The notes below the pieces were generated by a model. It was not told the origin of the DNA and searched no databases. It was given only the letters and a program-made list of their open reading frames with translations. Position numbers and translations under genes: made by a program. Below are positions 35,861 to 43,819 of a DNA stretch of 64,000 nucleotides, one piece after another (within the stretch, counting starts at the first letter, position 1; each line of letters starts with the position of its first letter). The DNA comes from Herbiconiux sp. A18JL235 (GTDB lineage: Bacteria > Actinomycetota > Actinomycetes > Actinomycetales > Microbacteriaceae): NCBI RefSeq assembly GCF_040939305.1, contig NZ_CP162511.1:1922001-1986000 (forward strand), in the 5' to 3' direction.

Positions 35861-36162
35861 GCACCTGGAACATCGTGCTGCTCGCCTCGATCATCTGCGT
35901 GGGCCTGAAGGTGCTGGGCTACCTCATTCCGGCGAAGGCGTTCGAGCACCCGACCATCGCCCGCATCGCGAACCTGCTCACGGTGGCCCTCCTCGCGGCG
36001 CTGATCGCGGTGCAGACGCTCGGAGTCGGCCAGAGCGTGCAGCTCGACGCTCGGGTACCCGCTGTCGTCGTGGCGGCGGTGCTGTACGCGCTGAAGGTGC
36101 CGTTCGTCGTCGTGGTGATCGCCGCCGCGGTGGTGGCGGCGCTCATCCGCGCCGTGTTCTGA
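35857..36162 (+). CDS. azlD: AzlD family branched-chain amino acid exporter, small subunit
   Basis: The 101-residue protein has three to four hydrophobic segments and the AzlD pattern (KVLGYLIPAKAFEHPTIARI). The GTG start overlaps the azlC stop. With AzlC it exports Leu/Ile/Val or related compounds. It converges with def 13 bases downstream. Confidence 0.88.
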   Translation: MSTWNIVLLASIICVGLKVLGYLIPAKAFEHPTIARIANLLTVALLAALIAVQTLGVGQSVQLDARVPAVVVAAVLYALKVPFVVVVIAAAVVAALIRAVF

Positions 36163-36175
36163 CGAGGCCGCCGCG

Positions 36176-36742
36176 TCAGGCGTCGAGGTCGTCGCGCCCC
36201 GGCAGCCAGCTGAGCCCTGCGACACCCCAGCCGCGCTTGCGCTCGATCTTCTGGGCCACCCGGTCGAACGGCCTGCCCAGACGGTCGACGTACAGGCGTC
36301 CTTCGAGGTGGTCGAACTCGTGCTGGAAGATGCGGGCGAGCCAACCGTCGACCTCGAGCTCGTAGCGGGCGCCCTCCAGGTCGGTGGCGCGCAACAGGGC
36401 GCGGGCGCCGCGGGCGAGCGGGAAGCGCTCACCCGGGAAGGAGAGGCAGCCCTCCGACTCGTCGTCGGGGTCGGCCGGCTCGGTCGAGGTGGGGGTGATG
36501 AACAACTCGGGGTTCACAGCGACGCCGCGGTGCTCGACGTCGTCGTCGTCGGTCCAGCCGTAGACGAAGACGCGAAGCGGCACGCCCACCTGCGGTGCGG
36601 CGAGACCCACCCCGGGCGCCGCATCCATCGTCTCGAACATGTCGGCGACCAGGGTGCGCAGTTCGTCGTCGATCTGCTCCACCTCGCGGGCGGGGGAGTG
36701 CAGCACGGGGTCTCCGGAGATCCGGATCGGGAGAACGGCCAT
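36176..36742 (-). CDS. def: peptide deformylase
   Basis: The 188-residue metallohydrolase removes the formyl group from new N-terminal methionines. All three motifs are intact: GVGLAAPQVG, EGCLSFPG (metal ligand Cys) and QHEFDHLEG (HExxH). It is divergent from the DMT transporter gene and convergent with azlD. Confidence 0.95.
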   Translation of the reverse strand: MAVLPIRISGDPVLHSPAREVEQIDDELRTLVADMFETMDAAPGVGLAAPQVGVPLRVFVYGWTDDDDVEHRGVAVNPELFITPTSTEPADPDDESEGCLSFPGERFPLARGARALLRATDLEGARYELEVDGWLARIFQHEFDHLEGRLYVDRLGRPFDRVAQKIERKRGWGVAGLSWLPGRDDLDA

Positions 36743-36784
36743 TCGCTAAGCCTAACGGCGGGCCCACCGGGGTAGTGTCTACGG

Positions 36785-37699
36785 GTGCCCCCCGGACTTA
36801 GCGAGCTCAGCGAGACGATCGCCCTCGACCCGAAACAGTTCATCGGCATCCCGATCGCCCTCGTCGGAGCTGTCTTCCTCAGCCTCGGCGCGCAGTTCCA
36901 GCACCGCGGCGTCGCCAAGGTCGAGGCGCGCACCCACGGTGCCGACAAGGGGCTGAGCGTCAAGCAGCTCATGGCGTTGCTCGCCCGGCCGTCGTGGGTG
37001 ATCGGCACCCTCATGCTCGGCCTCGCCGTCGTGTTCCAGCTCACCAGCCTCGGCTTCTCGCCCATCATCGTGGTGCAGCCGCTCGGTGCCGTGGCGCTCG
37101 TCATCACCGCGGTGCTCAACTCGCGGGTGAGCAAGGTGAAGCTGAACCGCAGCTCCGTCATCTCCATCGTGCTCTGCGTAGGAGGTGTGGGGCTGTTCGT
37201 GCTGGTCGCCGCGTTCACCGCCGTCGACAAGCCGGTCACCACGCGCGACCTCATCGTCATCCTCATCATCCTGGCGATCGTGCTCCTCCTGTTCGCCTTC
37301 GGTTTCGTGGTGCTGCGCCGCCGGTTCAAGGCGATCGCCTACATCGTCGGCGCCGGGGTGCTCTACGGCTTCGTGGCGACGCTCGCGAAGGTGGTCATCA
37401 GCCGCATCTTCCAGGCCCACTTCGAGTGGCTCACGGTGCTCGCCCTGATCGGCCTCCTCGCCGCCGCGGCGCTCGGCGGGTACTTCGTGCAGAACGCTTA
37501 CTCCTCCGGCCCACCCGACCTGGTCATCGCGGGTCTCACGGTCATCGACCCGCTGGTGGCGGTGGCCATCGGCATCACGGTGCTCGGGGAGGCATCGCAG
37601 GCGCCGGCGTGGGCGCTGATCGCCTTCGTCATCTTCGGTGCCGTGGCCATTTTGGGTGTCTTCGGCCTCGCGCGATACCACCCTCAGGCGAAGCGCTAG
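36785..37699 (+). CDS. DMT family transporter
   Basis: The 304-residue protein has about nine to ten membrane segments in the EamA/DMT style (opening IALDPKQFIGIPIALVGAV, QPLGAVALVITAVLN). Substrate unknown. The GTG at 36785 is supported by TAGTGT 6 bases upstream (leaderless) and by the start of conserved sequence. It is divergent from def. Confidence 0.82.
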   Translation: MPPGLSELSETIALDPKQFIGIPIALVGAVFLSLGAQFQHRGVAKVEARTHGADKGLSVKQLMALLARPSWVIGTLMLGLAVVFQLTSLGFSPIIVVQPLGAVALVITAVLNSRVSKVKLNRSSVISIVLCVGGVGLFVLVAAFTAVDKPVTTRDLIVILIILAIVLLLFAFGFVVLRRRFKAIAYIVGAGVLYGFVATLAKVVISRIFQAHFEWLTVLALIGLLAAAALGGYFVQNAYSSGPPDLVIAGLTVIDPLVAVAIGITVLGEASQAPAWALIAFVIFGAVAILGVFGLARYHPQAKR

Positions 37700-37751
37700 G
37701 GTACATTTTTGCGAAGACGAACCTTCCACGACGAGCAAGAGAGACGATGGT

Positions 37752-39029
37752 TTGACTGACTCCCGAGTACCGAGCACCCGAGCGGATGCGCCAGGAGCGC
37801 AGGGCGAGGAGGCACGGCCGCTGAGGATCCTGATCGGTGCCGACACCTTCTCACCCGACGTGAACGGCTCGGCGCGGTTCGCCGAGCACCTCGCCTCGGG
37901 GCTCGCTTCCCGCGGGCACGACGTGCACGTGGTGGTGCCGGCGGCGAGCCGCAAGCACGGCACCTGGAAAGAGGTCTACGACGGCCAGGTCGTCACGGCG
38001 CACCGGCTGCGCAGCTGGCGCTGGTACCCGCACGACTGGCTGCGGTTCGCCCTGCCGTGGCGCATCCGTCAGAACTCCGCTCGCATCATCGACGAGGTGA
38101 AGCCCGACGTGGTGCACTTCCAGTCGCACATCGTGGTGGGCCGGGGGCTCTCGGGCGAGGCCGAGAAGCGCGGCATCCGCATCGTGGGCACGAACCACGT
38201 GATGCCCGAGAACATGCTGCAGTTCAGCGGCATCCCGAAGTTCCTCCAGGCCTGGGCCATCGGCCTGCAATGGGCGGCGGCACGTCGTTCCTTCATCCGG
38301 GCGGATGCGGTGACGGCTCCCACCCGCCGTGCCGCCGACTTCTTCGAGAAGGCGACGGGCATCCACGATGTCTACGCCATCTCCTGCGGCATCAACGCCG
38401 ACAGCTACACCCCCGACTTCACCCCGCGCACCGAGAACCGCATCCTCTTCGTCGGACGGGTGGCGGGGGAGAAGCAGATCGACGTGCTGCTGAAGGCGGT
38501 TCAGCAGCTGCCCGCCGACCTCGACGTGAAGCTCGAGATCGTGGGCGGCGGAGACCAGCTGAAGAACCTGCAGGTCATGGCCCAGCAGCTCGGCATCGGC
38601 GATCGCACCACCTTCACCGGGTACCTCTCCGAAGAAGACCTCCGCAAGGCCTACACGCGGTCGACCGTGTTCGCGATGCCCTCCATCGCCGAACTGCAGA
38701 GCATCGCCACCATGGAGGCCATGGCGAGCGGTCTGCCGGTCGTCGCCGCCGACGCGATGGCGCTGCCGCACCTCGTTCACGACGGCGAGAACGGCTACCT
38801 GTTCACCCCGAGCGACGCGGGCGACCTCGCGGCGAAGCTCGAGAGGGTGCTGGGCATGCCCGAGCCCGAGCTCGAGGCGTTCAAGCGCGAGTCGCTCCGC
38901 ATCGTGTCGGCGCACGACATCCAGCGCACGCTGACCACCTTCGAGCACCTCTACCGCGGCGAGCCCGTCACCGACCCGGTCGTCATTCCCCCCACCCGCG
39001 AGCCCGATGGAGCTCCCCGCCCGTCCTGA
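37752..39029 (+). CDS. GT4 family glycosyltransferase
   Basis: The 425-residue protein opens with a 30-residue polar leader, then the GT-B fold: ILIGADTFSPDVNGSARFAE, LFVGRVAGEKQIDVLLKAV, LEIVGGGDQLKNL, and the retaining-enzyme E-x7-E motif in AELQSIATMEAMASGLPVVA. Similar actinobacterial enzymes act on lipid or sugar acceptors of the envelope; acceptor unknown. The TTG at 37752 is chosen because AAGAGAG lies upstream and the first good residues follow; upstream in-frame sequence overlaps the DMT gene. Confidence 0.88.
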   Translation: MTDSRVPSTRADAPGAQGEEARPLRILIGADTFSPDVNGSARFAEHLASGLASRGHDVHVVVPAASRKHGTWKEVYDGQVVTAHRLRSWRWYPHDWLRFALPWRIRQNSARIIDEVKPDVVHFQSHIVVGRGLSGEAEKRGIRIVGTNHVMPENMLQFSGIPKFLQAWAIGLQWAAARRSFIRADAVTAPTRRAADFFEKATGIHDVYAISCGINADSYTPDFTPRTENRILFVGRVAGEKQIDVLLKAVQQLPADLDVKLEIVGGGDQLKNLQVMAQQLGIGDRTTFTGYLSEEDLRKAYTRSTVFAMPSIAELQSIATMEAMASGLPVVAADAMALPHLVHDGENGYLFTPSDAGDLAAKLERVLGMPEPELEAFKRESLRIVSAHDIQRTLTTFEHLYRGEPVTDPVVIPPTREPDGAPRPS

Positions 39030-39077
39030 GCCGGTGCCGTCTTGTGCTTCGGAGACTCGCAACCGTGTCAACCTTGA

Positions 39078-39117
39078 TAGGGCGGACGGGATTTGACCTG
39101 TGACAGATGGATTATGG
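39078..39117. repeat. decayed tRNA-Met 3' half (distal attachment-site remnant)
   Basis: This stretch, TAGGGCGGACGGGA then TTTGA-CC-TGTGAC-AGATGGATTATG, matches the 3' half of the tRNA-Met gene at 40341-40380 in the same orientation, with about four differences, one of them a 1-base gap. Identity stops at the anticodon loop on one side and at the tRNA 3' end on the other. Cut off from a functional tRNA, it has decayed. It marks the far end of an integrated segment. Confidence 0.85.
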
Positions 39118-39166
39118 GGCGTCACAGGACGTGTTGAAGTCTTCGTGAACCACATCGAGTAGTTAC

Positions 39167-39211
39167 AATGAGGGCGCTACCTCTAGCGCTTTCCGAAGTT
39201 CAGTTCGGAAA
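39167..39211 (+). promoter_or_regulatory. promoter and twin hairpins upstream of the island genes
   Basis: TTCGTG (39142-39147) and TACAAT (39164-39169, 16-base spacing) form a likely promoter. Then GCGCT-ACCTCT-AGCGC (39174-39189) and TTTCCGAA-GTTCAG-TTCGGAAA (39190-39211) fold into two adjacent hairpins in the untranslated leader, about 50 bases before the first gene. Confidence 0.45.
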
Positions 39212-39257
39212 CCTGAATGCCGGTTTCTCCGGACGCAAGTGGTCGCTGCACTAATCT

Positions 39258-39779
39258 ATGACTGTGGAGTTGGCACAGGCGATCAGGGAGACCGGCTGGT
39301 CTACCGGCGATTGGCTTTCGTTGGGCCAGCTTGTCGGAACTGTGGTCGGTTTGGGTCTCGCGGCGATCCCATTGTGGAAAACAGCGAGCGCCGTTCGCGC
39401 TACGCGAGACCTGCTCTCGAAGCGCCTTCTGACGAATGACTTGCTTATCCTGCTTCCTCAGCTGCATGCCCTCGAAGACGACCTCTTCGAACGGGCAAAG
39501 GGCAACGATGCTGACCAACTTGAGAAGGCACTGGTCCTCTACGCGCGGCATGCCGGAACAATCCAAGGTCACCTCTCGACCAACGAGACGGTGAAGGATG
39601 AGAAATTGGTGGCGCTTATCCGAGCTAGTCGAAGCGCTGCGAGAGCCGCAAAAGTGGAGATTGCTGGCGGCACTTCGCGGCCCTTGTTCGAGATCGCGAA
39701 GGTAACCCTAGACAAAGTCTCAAAGGCTACCGATGAAGCAACTGAGTTGATTGCCCGACTACAAAACGAAGTGGACTGA
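39258..39779 (+). CDS. island protein 1, membrane-anchored helical protein of unknown function
   Basis: The 173-residue product has a short N-terminus, one membrane segment (about 19-41, LSLGQLVGTVVGLGLAAIPL) and a long charged helical region rich in Lys/Glu/Asp, probably cytoplasmic. No known family is recognised. Codon use and GC are lower than the neighbours. TAATCT directly precedes the ATG, so a GTG six bases further (39264) after this box is an alternative leaderless start. The second island gene follows 4 bases after its stop, so the two form an operon. Confidence 0.7.
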   Translation: MTVELAQAIRETGWSTGDWLSLGQLVGTVVGLGLAAIPLWKTASAVRATRDLLSKRLLTNDLLILLPQLHALEDDLFERAKGNDADQLEKALVLYARHAGTIQGHLSTNETVKDEKLVALIRASRSAARAAKVEIAGGTSRPLFEIAKVTLDKVSKATDEATELIARLQNEVD

Positions 39780-39783
39780 AATC

Positions 39784-40140
39784 ATGGCATTGCTTGAGAA
39801 GGATGAACTGTTAGCCGTGATTGAGAGATTGATCAATTCGACTAAGAGCGGAAAGCTGAAGTGGCGGCCCTACCAAGACCGAGGTGAAATGGAGGCCGAA
39901 ACCGCAAAATTCGTCTACTACATCAAGCCGCGAGACGACGACGATGCTCCGCCATATCAGTTTCAGGTGTACGCAGAGGGAAATCGTGGAATGGTGCTTG
40001 AAGTCATCAGCAGCCGAGATGAACTCGAGCTTCAAAACGCGATGAGCACCCTGTACTCGTCCTCTAAATTGTCCGCTCTAGGCATCGGCTCGTTAAAGGA
40101 CGAAATCTTCAACGACCTAACGGAACTGGACTCCGAATAG
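39784..40140 (+). CDS. island protein 2, small soluble protein of unknown function
   Basis: The 118-residue acidic product begins MALLEKDELLAVIERLINST and has a likely alpha/beta core: KFVYYIKPRDDDDAPPYQFQ (beta hairpin region) and GMVLEVISSRDELELQNAM. No membrane segment and no recognised domain. The GC content, about 42-48%, is the lowest in the window. A TTG 33 bases upstream that would overlap the first gene is an alternative start. With island protein 1 it looks like a two-component system (membrane effector and soluble partner), an inference only. Confidence 0.7.
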   Translation: MALLEKDELLAVIERLINSTKSGKLKWRPYQDRGEMEAETAKFVYYIKPRDDDDAPPYQFQVYAEGNRGMVLEVISSRDELELQNAMSTLYSSSKLSALGIGSLKDEIFNDLTELDSE

Positions 40141-40340
40141 CCCTGACTCGAACGGCGGGTTGATCCGGACGGGCGTAGTGCTGTTGAAATCGCTAGCATT
40201 CGAGGATCACCTCTTAGGGCACTTGCTGGTAGGGATGCAGGTACCACGGCTGGTGCTCGCGCGAACCTTGCGCTATCCGGGCGCGCCGGTTGCTAAAGCC
40301 GAGAGTCCGTGAGGGCATAAATCCTTGGTAATTAGACGAG
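40141..40340. other. 200-base non-coding stretch inside the island, next to tRNA-Met
   Basis: No gene or repeat is seen. It contains moderately GC-rich sequence (40240-40300) that may be remnant host-like DNA, and ends at the tRNA 3' end. No integrase fragment is recognisable. Confidence 0.5.
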
Positions 40341-40414
40341 TAGGGCGGACGGGACTTGAACCCGTGACCGATGGATTATGAGTCCACTGCTCTGACCAGC
40401 TGAGCTACCGCCCC
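40341..40414 (-). tRNA. tRNA-Met (anticodon CAT)
   Basis: Read on the minus strand, the 74-base sequence folds fully: acceptor GGGGCGG/CCGCCCT (with a G-U end pair), D stem GCTC/GAGC, anticodon stem with loop CTCATAA (anticodon CAT), T stem ACGGG/CCCGT with TTCAAGT loop. It looks like elongator tRNA-Met; tRNA-Ile with modified CAT is possible. It is the integration target of the island: a decayed copy of its 3' half lies at 39078. Confidence 0.93.
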
Positions 40415-40533
40415 GTCGGCCGGCACCAGCCGACCGCGACACCACGATACCGTGCCGCCGACGGCATTGCGGGCGCATTGCACGGGGAGTGCTCCCCATC
40501 GTGACGGCGGCGGTGGCTGCCTACCTTGGGAGT

Positions 40534-40872
40534 ATGAAGACGGATGCACGAGAGACCGCCCGCGCTGCCGCACCGATGAAGAGGGTGCACTACGGGCGGG
40601 CCACCATCGACGTCGACGAGACCCAGTCGCAGTTGCTCGCCGCGCACATCCATCAGCTCTGCCGGCGGCGCAGGACCGCCGTGCACACCCTCTACGGATA
40701 CCTCGGCGACGACCTCGAACGCAGCACGGTGCAGCTCGTCATCGGTCACGGAGTCCCCACCGCGATCCTGCCCGTCGAGAGAGTGCACTCGCTAATGTCG
40801 GCGCCTGTGCCTATCGTTGAGGCACGGCAGCGGCGCAGACCCGAGGAGCAGAGTGCGAGACAGCACCCCTGA
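40534..40872 (+). CDS. 112-residue conserved-looking protein of unknown function
   Basis: The product opens MKTDARETARAAAPMKRV and has a basic core (HQLCRRRRTAVHTLYGYLG) without membrane segments. TACCTT lies 6 bases before the ATG at 40534, which supports that start over an in-frame ATG 45 bases earlier. No domain is recognised. Its stop is downstream of the start of the next gene (20-base overlap). Confidence 0.6.
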   Translation: MKTDARETARAAAPMKRVHYGRATIDVDETQSQLLAAHIHQLCRRRRTAVHTLYGYLGDDLERSTVQLVIGHGVPTAILPVERVHSLMSAPVPIVEARQRRRPEEQSARQHP

Positions 40873-41293
40873 GAGAACGTACGACTCTCGATTCGATCGT
40901 GCCTTCCAGCCCGGTTTCGAGGAGCCCGACCCCTTCGCGGCGTCCTCCGGAAGCGACCAGATCGACACCGATGCGGCCTCGCTCTTCGACGACTCGGGTC
41001 TGACCGGCGACGAGGGGGCGTCGGAGGGCCGGGGCGCCGGCTTTCTGCGGCCCCGCCGACTGGTCGACGGGTTCGTCGTCGCCCTCTGGGTGGTGGGGGC
41101 GGCCCTGGTGGTCGGGGGAATCGTCGTGCTCACCGCGCTCAACGAGGCGATCTATTCGTCCAGCGGATTCACACAGAACTACCCGATGCTCATGATGATG
41201 TTCCAGTTGTCGCCCTGGCTGACCCTGCTCGGGCTGGCCACACTCATCGGCACCGTTTTCCTGCTCGCCACCCGATGGGATGCCCGTTCATGA
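40853..41293 (+). CDS. membrane protein at the head of the MoxR-DUF58-transglutaminase operon
   Basis: The 146-residue protein has an acidic N-terminus and two membrane segments (about 73-97 and 120-140). Unknown function. The GTG at 40853 has a good GAGGAG ribosome binding site; it overlaps the previous gene by 20 bases. Its TGA overlaps the MoxR ATG (ATGA), so it belongs to that operon. Confidence 0.7.
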   Translation: MRDSTPERTYDSRFDRAFQPGFEEPDPFAASSGSDQIDTDAASLFDDSGLTGDEGASEGRGAGFLRPRRLVDGFVVALWVVGAALVVGGIVVLTALNEAIYSSSGFTQNYPMLMMMFQLSPWLTLLGLATLIGTVFLLATRWDARS

Positions 41294-42315
41294 GCCTCGA
41301 GCCCAACCACGCCCTGCCCGCCGAGACCACGGGCGCACCGCTGTCGCTCACCGAGTTCAACGACTACACCGGCGCCATCATGGCGAACCTCGAGCGGGTC
41401 ATCGACGGCAAGACCGAGGCCGCGACCCTCGCCCTCATCGTCCTGATCGCCGAGGGGCACCTGCTCGTCGAAGACGTCCCCGGTGTGGGCAAGACCACCC
41501 TGGCGAAGGCACTGGCGACGAGTGTCGGATGCACGGTGAGCCGCATCCAGTTCACCCCCGACCTCCTTCCCTCCGACGTCACGGGTGTGTCGATCTACAA
41601 CCAGGTCGACCACGCGTTCGAGTTCAAACGGGGGGCGATCTTCGCCAACATCGTCATCGCCGACGAGATCAACCGGGCCTCGCCGAAGACCCAGTCGGCA
41701 CTTCTGGAGTGCATGGAGGAGCAGCAGGTCTCGCTCGACGGCACGACGCATCCGCTCGACCCGCCCTTCATCGTCGTGGCGACCCAGAACCCGATCGAGA
41801 TGGAGGGCACCTACGCTCTGCCCGAGGCCCAGCGCGACCGCTTCATGGCCCGCATCTCGATGGGCTACCCCGACGCCGCGGCCGAGCTCTCGATGCTGCA
41901 CCACCGCGAGACGACGAGTCCGCTCGACCAGCTCACCGCCGTCGTCGACAAGTCGCAGCTCGCCGAGATGATCGAGACCGCGCGTTCCATCTACGTCAGC
42001 CGGGCCGTCGAGTCGTACGTGGTCTCGATCGTGCAGGCGACCCGCAGCCACCCCGAGTTCAGGCTCGGCGCGAGCCCCCGCGGAACGCTGCATCTCGTGC
42101 GGGCGGCGAAGGTGCTGGCGGCGTTGAACGGCCGGGAGTTCGTGGTGCCCGACGATGTCAATCAGCTCGTGGTGCCCATCCTCGCCCACCGCATCGTCGC
42201 CACCCGCCGTGCGGCGGGCGACGCGCGGGGCGGAGGCCTCCAAGCCATCGCCACTGCCCTCCGGGCCATCGTCGCTGCGACACCCGTGCCCCTGACCAGG
42301 TCGCGCGGCGCCTGA
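41290..42315 (+). CDS. MoxR family AAA+ ATPase
   Basis: The 341-residue ATPase has Walker A GVGKTTLAKAL (near 68) and Walker B IVIADEINRASPKTQSAL, plus the sensor ATQNPIEMEGTY. MoxR proteins act as chaperones with VWA/DUF58 proteins. It is coupled at both ends: ATGA with the membrane protein upstream; the DUF58 gene starts 10 bases after it. Confidence 0.93.
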   Translation: MSLEPNHALPAETTGAPLSLTEFNDYTGAIMANLERVIDGKTEAATLALIVLIAEGHLLVEDVPGVGKTTLAKALATSVGCTVSRIQFTPDLLPSDVTGVSIYNQVDHAFEFKRGAIFANIVIADEINRASPKTQSALLECMEEQQVSLDGTTHPLDPPFIVVATQNPIEMEGTYALPEAQRDRFMARISMGYPDAAAELSMLHHRETTSPLDQLTAVVDKSQLAEMIETARSIYVSRAVESYVVSIVQATRSHPEFRLGASPRGTLHLVRAAKVLAALNGREFVVPDDVNQLVVPILAHRIVATRRAAGDARGGGLQAIATALRAIVAATPVPLTRSRGA

Positions 42316-42325
42316 CGGCACCCCC

Positions 42326-43819
42326 ATGGCCACACCGACGACCGACCACCGCATCCCGCTCCCCACCATCAGGGGCTGGGGTCTCGTCATCGCGTCGATC
42401 GCCGCGTTCGTGGTTGCGCACGTGGTGAACCGGCACGAGCTGGTGTATCTCGCCTGCTTCCTCCTCGCGGTGCCGCTCTACTCCTTCCTCTGGGTGGCGC
42501 TTCGGCGCTCCTCCCTCAGCGTTCGTCGCATCTTCACTCCCGAGTCGGGCTCGGTCGGCCAGAACATCACCGTCACGCTGCTCGTGCAGAACTGGGGGAG
42601 CCTCCGCACCCCCACGATGCTGTGGTCCGACGAGGCCGCGGCGCCGCTCGCGCCGAGCTCTCCCGCCGTGCTGCCGCCGCTGCCGGGCTTCGCCTCGTCA
42701 GCACTCGACACGCCGGTCTCGACGCCCCTGCGCTATCGGCTCGACACCCGCTCGCGCGGAGCTCATCGGGTGGGTCCGTTCACGGTCTCGATCACCGATC
42801 CGTTCGGATGCGCTCGACGGCAGCTGCGGGTCGGTTCCACCGACAGCGTGCTGGTAACCCCGATCGCGCTCGAGCTCGCCCGCATCGACCTGCGCTTGGC
42901 CACCGGCGACGGGGCCGAGCAGGTCTCCCGGCGGCTCGTCGGCGGCGGCGAGCAGGACGTGATCGCGCGCAAGTACCTGCCCGGTGACTCGATGCGTCGC
43001 GTGCACTGGCCCGCCACCGCGAAGCACGGCGAGCTGATGGTGCGGCAAGACGACCAGCGCAACGATCAAGACGCCGTCGTACTGCTCGACGCGGCCTCGT
43101 TCAGCGAGACGTCGTGGTTCGACGCCGCCGCAGCGACGGCGGGGCGTTCGGGGCGTGGCTTCGCGGGACCGGGATGGGGCGCAGGCAGCGGTGCCGGGGC
43201 GACGGGCGTCGAAGGCCTCGACCAACTCCTGGCAGGTGGGCCCGGCGGTCTCGACGCCGACGAGGTGGCCTTCGAGTGGGCGGTCTCAGCGGTCGCCTCC
43301 ATCGCGGTGCACCTCATGAACGAGGGCTTCGGCGTTCGGGTGGTGGGGGCTGAAGGCGAGTCGGGGGCGACGTCGGCCGACGAGGTCTACGTGGCACCGT
43401 TCGGTGCGTCGCGCATACTGCGCGATCTCGCCGTGGTCGAGCCGGAGTCGCTGAACGACGCCGCCGAGTTCCGTGAAGCCATCGACCAGGCCTCGCTCAC
43501 CTCGCCCGACGCCCCACCGGTGTTCGCCGTCGTCGCCGACGCCCCCGGGGCCGGCGATCGCATCCGCGACCTCGCCGCCCTGTCGTCCCACCCCGTCGTC
43601 TTCCTCGTGGGCGGCTCCGCCCTGTCGGGTGGCTCGGGCTCACCGGCCGGCACGCGTCGGCTCCGCGGAGCGGGCCGACGCCGCTCGGAGCAGGGGCGCG
43701 GCGAGTCGAGCGAGGCGGCGGCACTGCGCGGTGCCGGCTGGGCCGTGGTGGCGTGCCGGCCCGGCGACGACCTGCCGGCGTTGTGGAAGTCGCTCGGCGC
43801 CGCGCGGGGGCTGTCGTGA
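42326..43819 (+). CDS. DUF58 domain-containing membrane protein
   Basis: The 497-residue protein has two N-terminal membrane segments (about 14-52) and the DUF58 signature DVIARKYLPGDSMRRVHWPATAK (in part) near 210-235, followed by a VWA-like fold. It acts with MoxR and the transglutaminase protein. The region from about 430 to 475 is a Gly/Arg/Ser-rich low-complexity stretch. GTGA overlap with the next gene. Confidence 0.88.
   Translation: MATPTTDHRIPLPTIRGWGLVIASIAAFVVAHVVNRHELVYLACFLLAVPLYSFLWVALRRSSLSVRRIFTPESGSVGQNITVTLLVQNWGSLRTPTMLWSDEAAAPLAPSSPAVLPPLPGFASSALDTPVSTPLRYRLDTRSRGAHRVGPFTVSITDPFGCARRQLRVGSTDSVLVTPIALELARIDLRLATGDGAEQVSRRLVGGGEQDVIARKYLPGDSMRRVHWPATAKHGELMVRQDDQRNDQDAVVLLDAASFSETSWFDAAAATAGRSGRGFAGPGWGAGSGAGATGVEGLDQLLAGGPGGLDADEVAFEWAVSAVASIAVHLMNEGFGVRVVGAEGESGATSADEVYVAPFGASRILRDLAVVEPESLNDAAEFREAIDQASLTSPDAPPVFAVVADAPGAGDRIRDLAALSSHPVVFLVGGSALSGGSGSPAGTRRLRGAGRRRSEQGRGESSEAAALRGAGWAVVACRPGDDLPALWKSLGAARGLS

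Larger units (their letters stand above)
39078..40380. mobile_element. 1.3-kb genomic island inserted at tRNA-Met
   Basis: The island is bounded by the intact 3' half of tRNA-Met (40341-40380) and a degenerate copy of it (39078-39117). Interior sequence is about 45-55% GC by hand count of sample lines against about 70% outside, and uses AT-ending codons rare elsewhere in the window. It carries two unknown genes and a structured intergenic leader, but no integrase, so it may be a deletion remnant or a satellite mobilised in trans. Confidence 0.8.

Noticed and set aside
39258..40140. Complete prophage or integrative element
   Set aside because: No integrase, excisionase, replication or structural gene is seen between the two tRNA-Met copies; only a small island or remnant can be claimed.
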